Shown here: positions 24,748 to 37,000 of the stretch, piece by piece | How the letters are laid out: each line of letters opens with the position of its first letter | Position numbering within the stretch: the stretch's first letter is position 1 | Source: Istiophorus platypterus | Taxonomy: Eukaryota; Chordata; Actinopteri; Istiophoriformes; Istiophoridae | NCBI GenBank assembly: GCA_016859345.1 | Contig: CM029126.1 | Span: 10,901,527 to 10,965,526, forward strand | Direction of reading: 5' to 3' | Length of the DNA stretch: 64,000 nucleotides | Notes under the pieces: model-generated | What the model saw: the letters and a program-made list of their open reading frames with translations, nothing else | Database searches by the model: none | Told to the model about the DNA's origin: nothing | Translations under genes and position numbers: made by a program

Positions 24748-27700
24748 ATGGAGTTGGACGAGATCGCCGCAAGGAAGAATGCCAAAAAAGACGAAGGATC
24801 AAGTGAGCTGATGCGCAATGACAAAAATGAGGGTAAAGTAACTTGATTAATTCAGGTCATCCTTGATAGTAAGGATACAGAACACAAGAATATAAAATAC
24901 AACTAATAATAATGCATGTGCCCCACTGGGGTGTGTTTTTACAAATTTATTGCTAAATGACGTATTTCCAAAATGTTTACTAAAATGCTACTAAAGTTAA
25001 TTGATGATTTGTTTTTTTTTTTTTTTTTTTAGTTTAAAATAAATAGAATATTTGGAATGAAACTCCAGATGGTTGATGTCTCATGATGAAAAGTATCTGT
25101 CTGTATTTTTGTCTTGCTTTAGAGGAAGCAAAGCCAGGCCAATACTCTAAACTACAGAGTCCACCGGAGGACATCTATTCAGAGCCTTGTTTTGGTGACT
25201 CTCCAGTTAAAACCAAAGCAGGTACACTATTACGTGTTATTGTTTTGCAAACCATTTAAATGCTTCACCAGATGCTTAATCTCAATTTGAAGTTAAAAAA
25301 AGTCATAAGAGGGCTTGCATCAACTTTCCCACATTAGTGACTCATTGTGTATATGAATCATCATTTTGGTTTCCAGTAAACATGGTATAGAAATTTCTTA
25401 ATACTTCTGTTTCTTAAAAAATGATTCAGATAAAAAGGGAACAAAATTAAAGTAAAGCTGTTAAAGGAGAAACAGAATCAAGTTCTGGGATATGTTTGAT
25501 ATAAAAATCTTTTATCAATTAATTGCAGTCATATCTTTCAATGTTTAACTCGTAGCCTCTGGACACTTCCCGCTATGGGGCTCTGTGGGTTTTAGTCTTC
25601 TTTCCATCCAACCATAAAAAAAAAAAAGATTAGATCTTTGTTTTGTGTTAAATAAACACAACAGAGGGGCAGAGAACATAGGTAAAATGTATTTTACACA
25701 TCACTTTCAAGACTTCGATATTTCCATTTCCATGAATTTTTGTCAGAAAAACAACAAAATGCTTACAATATTTAAACTTTCTTCTTTTGCAGTTCTAATG
25801 TTATTTTTTAAATTTTGTTAGAAGTTTTCACATTTCTCTGATGTAACTGATATAAAAATGAAAGTTAAAATGTTCAGGGCTACAATTTATGATTTTTTTT
25901 TATTATTGACATATTTTAGTAGATTGTTCTGTCCAAAAGCCAAAGACATTCCATTTACTATGACACAGGACTGAAACATCTTTTTTGTTAAGAATTGACT
26001 GAAATGATTAATTAACTAATACATTTGTTGACAATTTGTTTAGCTAACCGGTTCAGCTCTACTAGTGACATCCTGTGAATTAACCAACATGAGAGTTTCA
26101 TCCTTGCTACAGTTAAATTGAACTCCAACGATTTTATTGTCAAGGAAGTGAAAATGTAATTTAAACATACTAAATATTTATAGACACATATTTACAATAA
26201 CAATGCCATGCATAAACAATATTTGTTAATATCTCAGTATATGTTATTTGCATTACAACTTAAAATATATAATATGCATGGAAGAATGTATTTTATAGAT
26301 GTTGAATATCAATAACTACAAATTTAAAAAAAAGTACAATTAGTAACCCAGATATAAATAAGCAATACACATTAATATAAGATTGCAGGCAGACATGACT
26401 TGTATGTTTTTTTTCTGGTGTTTTAAAAGTTTGGTTTACATCGTTAATTTTTGATTTTTATGGACATAAGAGTAATAATATACCTTTGTAATTATTCTTA
26501 GTGGAAAAGTTATTGTGTTGGCATAATCCCAGGCCTATGTCACGCCCCTCCCCGAGTTGCAAAATGTGTAAACAGGTTAATATTTTTTCTGCTGACAAGC
26601 AAACCAACAAACAAATATGTACATAGCCACTATGGTGGAGGTGAAACTAAAATCAACGATGGCTTAGTTCCATGTGGCCGAGTAAGCGTCCTGGTATTGT
26701 GCGTGCTGCCTCACTGTCATACGAATATGGTTTTCAAGGACGTTTGAATAGAGCAGAGCCCTTGTTAATGTTATTATTCTTGATAATACTCCTGCTTTTC
26801 TCCTATGAGGCTCATAGGAGAAATATCTGCTGTTTTAAATTACACTGTGAATACAGCTTTGCGAAAGTAATTAACACAATTCAGTGTACACCAAAAATAT
26901 GTACATTCTCTTAATGGGTTTGTTAGGCAGGCAGGTTTATCATGTTTTGTTGGTCATAATCATAAAAAACACTGTCATAATTTATCTTGCTCTTGTAAGA
27001 CTAGTTAAATCTGTGACCTTCTACACCCTCACACCATAACCATATCACTCAGTGTTATAAACTGTTTTGCTTTTCTGTCATAATGCTTTGGACATTCTGA
27101 CACTTCCGCCATTCTTTATGGCCTGGGTTCTGTTATATTACAATAATTAAAAAAAAAGAAAGAGGACAATGAAAAAAAAATAACAAGCCAATAAAATAAA
27201 CTGAAGGTACAGCAAAGTAAGATAATTTTCTTTCTGTATTTTGAATCAAATTATCCATCTTCCATTTACAAGATATTCAGATTTTATCAAAAGAATTAAA
27301 ATGTTTTTTTTATGTTGAGGAACATCAGGAAATAGTAGAGCAGCTGTGTATTGTGTTGAGCAAGGCCTTGTTTGAATCATTCTTGCTATTCAAGATCCTA
27401 CACTTCAATCACACATTTACAGACGAATGTGTCAAGCTGCATTAGTGATGACTTTATGTTTTATCTCTGAACTGTGTTTCAAGCAGACGCTTAATCATCT
27501 GAAATGTTCTCCTCTGACATGAATTTAAGGAAGGAAGCGTATCCGTTGTTTTGGAGTACAGTGTCTTCAGACCGACTGTATCTGTCTGTGCCCGTTTTAC
27601 TCTCTCACACGCTGTAATTCATAAAGAGCAAAACAAAGAGATACAGTAAAAGTTCTGGGGAGCAGAAGGACAAGTATCGCACTGTTTTCCATGATTAATT

Positions 27701-30368
27701 TAGGAATCCTCCAAGGACATGTTGCTATGGTGACGAAACGGGGGGGGGGGGGGGCTCCTTAAAACTGCACTGCTGCAGACGGAAGCGTGTTTTTAATACA
27801 GAAGGAAGGAGCAAGACAGGGTAAACAAGTTTCCTCCCTAATCCTGGGAAATTTTTCGACATGTATATAAAATTCTGTCGCGGTTATGGTGAGGATAAAA
27901 AAGATGAAGCCAAGGAAAACCTGTCATCCAAGTTATCGGTTGAACTGAAGGGGGAGAAAGGTAAGCCGCAGCTGTATTTTTTAAGCCTCGATGGTGGTCT
28001 GTGTTGTGGTTATTGAAATATCTCACTAACAGGCGGTTGATGTCTTCCTTCCTAAGAAAAACAGACTGGGGGAATTGCACGTCTGTACCGAGCTGGGTGT
28101 ATACTGCTCACAACAATCTGCCTGGTCCTGCTGGTGGTCATCATTGTCCTCAGTGTGAAACGTGAGTATCTACGGCCATGGATCTGGATTTATGTCTGCT
28201 TTAAAAACAAACCGCTGCTAGCTGGATTATGTTTGTAACACAAAATCAGATTATGAAAAGAACTCTAGGTATTGGAAGTGCAGGATTAAAAGAATATAGA
28301 AAATGATCATGTTGCTTTTATTGTATTTATTGTAATGAGTAATACAAAGCGGGGCTGATTGCATCGCATTCCTGTGGCCTGTAGGCATAATTCTTTTTCG
28401 TCACAACTCCTCCCTCTGTGCTCTGATTTCTAGTCCAAACTGGATCCTCAGTCTGCATGGAGAGACAGGAAACAACAGCAGTAGACAAGCAAAGCCCTGC
28501 ACTTGCTCCCGCCTGCAGCTATGAGCAATGCCAGGCCCAGTGGGGCAACTATCGTGAGTGCAATGCCCGGAGGAAAAATGCAATAAAGAAAAACCTTATA
28601 CAAGCCAAAGAAAAATCTAGATCAAACAAAAACAGATGACGCCTTTTAAAACACCATGTTTTTGGTGATAGTTCTCCTTTTATATTTTGCCAAATCGGTG
28701 TTCGAACAGAGGAAGTTAGTTCATGTGCTTGTTTTTAGAGAACTTGGACTATTTTTAGTTAATTCAAAACAAAATACAGATGACTCCAATTCACTTTATT
28801 ATTTCATCATAGACTTATTTCCTAATAACCTAAAAACACACTTACAAGTACACGTAAAACTCCAAACATTTGTATGTGTTTATATTTACATTTATATTTA
28901 CAACTGTTAAATATTTTAATATTACAATATATTTATATTCATCTTTATACTCAACAAATGTGAAAAAGCACAAATAAAAAAAAAACAAAAAAACAAAGAC
29001 AACTAAAAGGAATTAAGTCTGCTTTGGAAAAATTTTAATTTTGGAAGACATCTAAACCTGAATTAAGTTCATATTTGCCAAGTGACCTTCTGTTCATCTT
29101 GTAGTTTCCACATATTCTGTTTGCACTCTTTGTCTCTTGCCAGACCTTGGCTGCCAGCAGTGTGCAGACGGATGGCTGCCCTTTGGACGAACATGCTTTT
29201 ATCTGTCCACCTTCAGGCTGAGCTGGGATCAGAGCCAGAGGAACTGCACCTCTAGAGGAGGATCTTTGGCTGTCATCACCGACCAGAGAGTTCAGGTGGA
29301 TCTTCAGTCCACTTAAACTCTTGGGCCTACTCACTTCTTTCTTTAATGGTAATATGGTAATAATTTGCAAAGCATATCTGTGTGAATGTGAATGCTGTCT
29401 TTCTTCTAGAGTTTTCTGACTAAGGAGGGGAACCTGAAGTACTGGATCGGGCTGAAAAACAAAGGAAACAAATGGACCTGGGTCAACAACAATGTGCTGC
29501 AAGAGAGGTGATTCTGCTTTCCTTTCTGACAGTCTTCTCCCTTTCTCCCTTTTTCTTTCTCTTTTCCTTGTTCGTGGCCTTGATGTTTAGATAATTCTTT
29601 GTTGATATAATTCCGTTTTATATTTGCTCTGAATGTGTTCTGGGTGGGAAGGGGGTAACTGTGGAGGTGGAAAGGTGAGAAAGAAAGGGTGACATGTCTG
29701 TTTTTGTGGAAAAATATATATTCAGTGGCAAAATTACTAGGTTTTGCCTTCATGAAGTTCATAATGTTCATTTTTTGTTTACATTGTCGGGAGTGTGTAT
29801 ATTCAATTATGTTTAATACTAAGGCCATAGAGAAGGGTGTTGTTTGTGCAGGACTAAACAATATTGAGGGATGTTTCTGTTTGCTAATCCTCCCTATTTA
29901 CATACATGAGGGAGGCAGAATATTCGAAACACCCCTCAATATAATGTAGTCCAGTAAACCATCACTAACTAAAAGCTCAGTGCTAAAATGTATAATTGTA
30001 TTTACACATTTTAGACAATGTCACCAATATCTTAGCATTATGAGCTTTGTAAAGCTAAATGTTATGACAGGGCTGTTGTATTGGATTGCACTAGATTGTA
30101 CAGGTGTACCTAATGAATTGGCCCGTTGGAATAAATATACATTGCAGAAAAAGAAAAAAAACAACTGCGGATTTATTCTCTCCCTGTTTCACTAAAAACC
30201 AATAACCACCATAATCGAATATTCTTTTCTGTTGTTTGCAGTTATTGGGAAGAAAATGAGTCACCAGGGAACTGTGGGATCCTGATCGGTGGAAGCCAAC
30301 CTATGAAGAACTGGGTCAAGGCGCCCTGCGAGACCTACAGCTATTTCATCTGTCAGCTGACATACTAA
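24748..30368 (+). CDS. Type II membrane C-type-lectin-like receptor (NK-complex type)
   Basis: The main form has exons 24748-24832, 25123-25221, 28057-28161, 28434-28553, 29144-29295, 29410-29507 and 30242-30368. All join in phase and give 261 residues. The cytoplasmic tail has two tyrosines, Y36 (GQYSKL, a YxxL) and Y47 (DIYSEP). One membrane helix (about 74-95, CILLTTICLVLLVVIIVLSV) shows type II topology. A Cys-containing stalk (CSYEQC) leads to the lectin-like domain (about C143 to C257) with WLPFGRTCFYLS, WIGLKNKGNKWTW, NCGIL and FICQL. The EPN/QPD and WND calcium motifs are missing, as in killer-lectin receptors, so a protein ligand is more likely than sugar. A second possible first exon lies at 27861-27960. 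The exact paralogue (KLR, CLEC or fish illr-like) cannot be named from sequence alone. Confidence 0.85.
25222..27860 (+). other. Long AT-rich intron of the lectin gene
   Basis: No coding exon was recognised. The sequence is mostly AT-rich. A 15-base G run at 27740-27754 lies 106 bases upstream of the alternative start codon at 27861, and the bases between 27755 and 27860 may hold the second promoter. Confidence 0.5.
27861..27960 (+). CDS. Alternative first coding exon of the lectin receptor
   Basis: An ATG at 27861 opens a 33-codon frame (MYIKFCRGYGEDKKDE onwards) ending at the donor GAGAAAG|GTAAGC in phase 1. This is exactly the phase accepted by the membrane-helix exon at 28057, and would give a 233-residue protein. 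No good acceptor lies just upstream, and a frame-closing TAA is at 27822-27824. It therefore reads as a separate first exon with its own promoter, not an internal exon. This form lacks the Y36/Y47 motifs of the longer form. The inference needs transcript support. Confidence 0.6.
29860..30130. repeat. Dispersed repeat in the lectin intron
   Basis: It contains ACACCCCTCAATATAATGTA and ends with ACAGGTGTACCTAATGAATT. This end is a hallmark of a fish repeat family that also appears, degenerate and reversed, at about 4806-5000. A short related end is at 22352-22366. Confidence 0.45.
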
Positions 30369-30722
30369 TAGCCTTGTCTTTTTAACAGAGAAAAAGAGAA
30401 AACCATTTCTCAGTCAACAAGTCTCAATGCTTCAATAACATTTTGAATCACATCTCTTTCCACTTCACACATTAATCAGTACTCAGCCTAGGCAGCCTTT
30501 TAGATACTTGATGTTTTGTATGTAACACTTTTTAGTCAAAGTTTTCTATTATATATTTTCTGCAGTCTTGTAAAGCATAATTTTGACTCTAATATGCTTA
30601 TATGTGTCACTGATGATGCTTGTAAGCACCTTGTAAGCACTAATGAGGGTAACTCGCTTTTATTGCGTGATTCCATATACTGAAATAAGACTTAGAGGCC
30701 AGTGACTATGTTTCAACAAGGT

Positions 30723-30728
30723 TTTATT
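30723..30728 (-). terminator. trpv6: Poly(A) signal of trpv6 (minus strand)
   Basis: TTTATT on the plus strand is AATAAA on the minus strand, 309 bases beyond the trpv6 stop codon at 31037-31039. The convergent lectin gene stops at 30368, so the two 3' ends are close together. Confidence 0.45.
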
Positions 30729-31036
30729 CTCATATAAAAATGATGATGTATCTACATAAGTTGAATGACTATGTTTCACTTTGTTTTAGCTTAGTATATA
30801 TTACTGCTACACATTTTTTATGTTGCTATAAAAATAACGCACTCTTTACTATAGCATAATACTGCAGGAATAATTGCACGGTTGAGTATATAGAGAAAAT
30901 GAGATAGTAGAATCCTCTTCATGCAAGTTAGTTTGCTGAAATTCATCAATACTTTAAGTCTGCTTCATACGCTCAGGACTGCGAGATGATGGACACCCTC
31001 TGAAAAACGCATTTCTGGCTCGGGCAGAGTCTCATT

Positions 31037-34000
31037 CTAAATATGTTTAATGTCCTGATCCTCCTCTGGCTCCTCCTGCTCCATCTCCAAACCTAGAGTG
31101 CTGTGGCGAATCATCTGCCAGCCTGTCATAGTCCTCCTGTTGAACCCGCCTCTGTTTTTGTGTCTGAGGATTGGGCTTCCAGGGCTTGACCCCTTTATTG
31201 TATCGGTTTTCTCAAATCCCTCCGTTTCCTTTTCATCCTCTTTGGAAAAGGCTTTGATGTAACGTCGCATCTTCTGCAACATTGAGTCGTTTCTGTCCTC
31301 AACCCTGCAAAGAGGGCAGAGTGAACCAGGAGTAACAGGTCTGTCAAGGTAAAAACCATTTCACTGAAAACTATTATTGAATGGTATGCGATCTATTTGA
31401 AGAGGAAGTGTGAATTCATTTTTGGTGAACCCTCACCTGTCGTCAATAGTCAGTCTTTTTTTCATTATGTGTCTTTCGATAACCCATGATATAGCATGCT
31501 AAAAGGCATAGTTCAACATTTTGGGGAATATGCTCATTCTCTCACAAAGAGACACAAGTTTGTCCACTGACCACAACCTAACCAGCCTTTAATGTGCTGC
31601 AGCTGCAAGTCGTGTTGTGCTGCGAATATGAAGAACAACTTTCACTCTCGTATTGACACTGTGATATTATCATCACCCTTATCCCATCTATACACACAGG
31701 TTAGAACAACTTTAAAGGAATAGTTCCACATTTTGAAATTCAGAACTCAAATAGGTGAACCTCAAAAACCGGAACAGGTGTATATGGAACAAGCTACTGT
31801 TTGAGAAATACACGTTTGCGTTCTTGCAAAAAAGTTAGATGAGATGATATCACTCTTGTAAATAGGATACTACAGCCAGCAGTTGGTTACCTTAGCTTAG
31901 CATAAAGACTGGAAACGGGGAAATCAGTGGCCTGCCTCTGCTTAAAATTAACATATTCCCTCCAGCACCTCTGAAGCTTTAGGGGAATTCTAATAACAGC
32001 TAGTGCAAGTGGGCAGATTTTATCACCTCTGGAAAGGGCCATGCAAGCTGTTTCTCACTGTTTCCAGTCTTTATGCTAAGTTAAGCTACTCGGCTCTTGC
32101 TTGTAGCTTCATATTTACCATATAGACGTAAGGGTGGTGTCAATCTTCTAATCTAACACTGAGAAAGAGAGAAAATAAGTACATTTCTCAAAACATCTGA
32201 GTTAAATTTAGTTGTAGCCTGTATGTGTAAGTGGAGGCGATAATAACAGTAGCAGTAAGGGAGTAAGAGGGAGTTCTGTGTGCTTCTTACTAACAGCACA
32301 ACATGACTTGTGGCTGCAGTGCTTTAAAGGAGCATTAGGTTGTGGTCAGTGGACAAACTGGTGTCTCCCTGTGTGATTATTTTCAGTGAAAATCGTAAGC
32401 CTAAAAAAAGGTTTTACTGCATTTCATATGATGTCAGCTTTGTTATGTATGTTTCTGGGTTGTTTTTTTTTTTCTCCTGCCACTGCTTCTCTCTCTTACC
32501 TAAGATACCAGCGCTCCTTCAGGCCATAGTTTAGTCCACACACCCCGAGTCGAGGCCACAGCCAGCGTGGCAGCCTCCTCTCCAGCATCAAAGTTGTGGC
32601 CACCACCTGTACGTCATAATAGCTCTTATGTACGGGGACCTAACTGCGTGTTTCTTTGCATTTATATTTGTGCCTTTAGATGCATTGTTTGAATTTCTTC
32701 AGCTCATATGCGTGCGTGTGTTACCTGAGTTCTCCAGAGCTCATCTCTCTCCTGGGCCACCCTCCAGTGCGTGTCACTCATCATAGCGATCAGTAGATTT
32801 AGCAGCAGGATGTAGGAGACCACAGAGAAGGCACAGTGTATCACATGAACGATTGGGGGCGTGTAGATGGTATGTTCCACAGGCAAATCTATGAGGCCTA
32901 CGCTGAGCTCAAACTGGGAGAAGAGAGTGATGGGGAAGGAGCTATATGCAGGGATGGCATCAGGCGCCTGGGTCATATACACCATCCACAGGGCTGAGAA
33001 AGAAAATGACAGAAAAATACAAGATCAAAATTCCTTAAAATTCTTATTTCAACAATTTCTCATCTTATAAGCTTTATAAAGAAATGAGTTTGTTTTTTCT
33101 TGTCTCCCAAAATATACTCACAGGTGGAAAAACCAATGAGCACAATGACTGTCAGCCACATGAACTTTGTCAGGTCTCCAAATATAATCTAGAGGGAAAT
33201 GAGACACATGGTAGTTCGGTCTGAAAACACAAATAGGTGAACCTCAAAACCCAGTACAGGTGTGTGTGGAACAAGTTACTATTTCTATTCTACTCATGAG
33301 CTCCTGTAGCACACATCACTGTGTGTGTGGGTTCCAGGCAGAGCTGTCTCCTACCTTCTGTATCATGATGACATAAGGGCCGAGCATTTCAAAACCTCGG
33401 GCGAAGAACATGACGTTGCACCAGCCCAGAACTAAACACACTGCCATCACCACAGCCTCTCCCTGCACCTCGCAGGCTCTGAACACACACAGCAGCACCA
33501 CCAAGCAGGCGTAGCTGATACTGGTCAGAACATCACAAACAGCAGAAAGGTTAGAAGGTATTGCAGAGCAGTATGCTTTATTTTACTGTTCAGTGTTTGT
33601 ACTCACAGGATGACGTGGAAGGGGCCTCCGAGTGCCGTCTGGCCAAAGTAACGCTTTGCTCCCACTCTCAGTATGTCAGGGATCTGTTGGAGAAACAGAT
33701 GCAGAAGGATGTGTATGTGCAATACGCTGTAATACGGCTTTACAAATATGTGTGAAGGTGAACAATGTTTCAGAAATTTACCTCCAGCAGCAGGATGGCA
33801 AAAGCTCCCAGGACGCTGATGATTTCTCCTGCCAGCCGCAGGTTGTCCTCGTGTGTAACATAGCTCTCCTGAGACATGGGAGGAGGACATAAAGTTTGTA
33901 TTAATATTAAAAACACCTTAGTGTCTAAGCTTGTGTGTCATATGCAGTTGACCAGTACAACCAGTGTAGATCCATACCAACTACAGCTCCTGGTTTTGGT

Positions 34001-37000
34001 ACTTTTAGAGAATATGAAAAATTACTGTAAAAATATAAAGAAATCTCCAATACATATAAAACTCTTGTAATGGTACATGACTATTGTCATCAAAATGTCT
34101 TATATCAAAAATTGAATTAGATATAAACAGTTACAATTTATGTTTACAAATATAGAAAATATTCAAAATGTATTGCATATATGTGGCAGTTTTACGCACA
34201 CACACACACACACACATGACATGTATATACATATATATACATATATATAGAGTAAGATCAAATGGAAGAAGTAAAGTACAAATCCCAAAAAACTGGGCTC
34301 AAGTACAGTACTTGAGCAAATGTAAGCTACTTAGTTACACTCCACCACTGATGAGCTTTGTTTATGGTCCTGCATATGCATTGTAACATATCATAGTGTA
34401 TGTGATCACACTGAAATAAAATAAGTCATGTTATTAACTCCAACACACATTGAGTGTTTTCTGGATGCGGATGGTTTTGTCCATGTCTGACTGTGTGTAG
34501 TTTTCCGGAGCATCCTTCAGGGGGCGAAATACACAACACAGTGTGAAGATCCCGATGTAAAGCAGATACAGAAACAGCAGCAGCCTAGAACAAGAGAGGG
34601 AGAGAAAACACTGTAAAAACAAGGCTGTGTACAGTTCATGTACTTTATCTCAGAGACTGACATCGAACAATACCTGAAGTAATGTTTTCCATACAGGTTC
34701 CACTTGAGACTGACCAGCTGTCTCACAGGGGTCACCTCCAGTATCCTCCTTGCCTGGGGAAGAGACAAAATGTCTTTATTTCTACTCAGCATCCGATTAA
34801 ACTATTTTCTGACAAAACAGCCTGTGTTTTCCCCTTAAATTCTGTATATCTTGGCTGACTGTACCATACCTCTTTCTGGTGGCTGCCCACAATGAGCTCC
34901 AGCACCGACATGTTGTCAGCCCATGAATCGATCTCCGTCAGGTCATACAGGTTAGAGGTCAAAGGGCCCAGACTCCACTGGACTACCCTTCTTTTATTAA
35001 CCAGGTGCTGAAATGCCTGAGAGAGACAGAGGGAATCAAAGAAGTGAGGTCAGGATTAGTGAAATAATCTGATCCACCTTTCGCCCTGTGAGCTATTCCG
35101 GGTTTTACTCACCACAATGTTTCCCTCCTTGGCAGCCAGTTTAAAAGGTGTAAGACCACGGTAGTTGGGCACCATGTCGAGTGGCACTGACTGGTCCAGC
35201 TCTGCGTCATGTGCCATAATCAGGTCAATGGCCTGGCATGCAATCATCTTGTTGGGCTGCAGAACCAAGATGTGAAGCACTGTGTTGCCTAGGGAGACAA
35301 CAAGGAGGAAAACTGAGTTTAGATGAGTGTGTAGACGGAGGGACAGGAGGTATGAGTAAAAGACACAGAAAGACATCAATAAATAAAAAAGAATACAGAT
35401 ACACAGATATTAAATAATGTTTTAACACTCCTACAAAAGGCACCTCGGTAATCCTGGGCCCTGGTGCTGGCCCCAGCGTTGATCACCATGGAGATAATGT
35501 CCTCGTTCCCAGCACATGCAGCAAAAGACAGGATGTGCTCACCTGTTGACCAAATGGACATTTTGAAAAACACCATCTGATCCTTGCAACTTAGAGGCCA
35601 CTTTTAAAATTTTTTGTTTTTGCATATACATATTCATTAGGATCATTTTGGGCATTTGGGGCTCATTGTCTTGCTAAAGGACACTTCTACATGTAGACAG
35701 GAGGAACCTTGGATTCGAGCTACCTGAGCATAACTGCTCCATACATACATTGTAGGCTCACTCATGCTGTCATACCATAGTATATGAGTCCTCCTATCCT
35801 CTTCCTGAAGTACAAGCCGGTGACTCGGGGGTTAACCACATCACCACCTCGACTAATGAGATGATAGACCAGATTGGTGTTCTGATTCACCACAGCGATG
35901 TGGAGAGGAGTAACACCTGACAAAGAGCAGAGACAGACCGAGTGTGAATGAACTATTTTTTCAGTTTCATCATTTTTTAGCTGCTGTGTAAGTGATACTT
36001 TCATTAAACCAATGTGTAGCGACAAAAATGCACTTAAAGCATAAAAAGTAAAAGATCTCATGATGCGGAACGACACCTTTCACAGTGGAGTTGAAATATG
36101 AAGTAGCATAAAATTCAAGTGCTTAAGTAAAGTAAAGAATACCTAAAACCTGTACTTCAATATATTACTTTAGTAAATGTGCTTAGTTACTTTCCACCCC
36201 TGGCTGCAACCCAGCTTTGTCTGTCATAGCTGTCAAAACAACACATGTGCATTACATTTGGTTTTGTCCCACTTAAGTATGGAAAAGGCTGTAAGTAATT
36301 CACCTTGGTAAATTTTTGACTGTGTCATTTATTCTTTGCCTTTGTAAACAATTCACATTCAAAGTGTCAATTCCTTGAAGTCAGAAAAGGTAGAACTGAA
36401 TTAAAGCTACTTTGTTGTTTATTATCAGTTTAGTTGAACTGTGACATCCTATTTGACATGTTCATAATTTTAGTAGAGTTACTTTGTCGTTGTTGTATGT
36501 AATCCATCATAAATCTTTTGCAATACATCCATATTTCTATCCAAAAAGATTTCCTGATTAACAGACGAAAAAACACAAGGGAGTTGATGGCTCAGACTGG
36601 TCTCTGTCATGTTTCTTATCTCAGTCCATCGTTTCCATTCTTCTTTCCTTTTTTTTAGTTGCAGACCGTAAAGCTTGCAACTTTACCTGCGTACTCATGC
36701 AATAAAATTTCAACTACATTACTGCATGTTTGTGCCAGTGTCTGTGAGTTTATATATGTCAACCTTGGAAAAGCTCAGAGGTCATTGGCTCATTGATGAG
36801 TTCAGGAGCTCCATCCATCAGAGCCACGGCAGCCTCCAGGTTGTCATTCATCACGGCGATATGAAGTGCCGTCTCCCCAAGAGCACCTGAATGAGAAGAT
36901 TACAACATCATAACATGCAACTAACAATATACTGCACTAAAATAAGAACACGGTGAAGTTTACTTTCCTACATCAGCCTTACCTCTCTCAAAAATATTAG

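Noticed and set aside
29035..29502. 155-codon minus-strand frame
   Set aside because: It is the antisense shadow of the lectin-domain exons 29144-29295 and 29410-29507.
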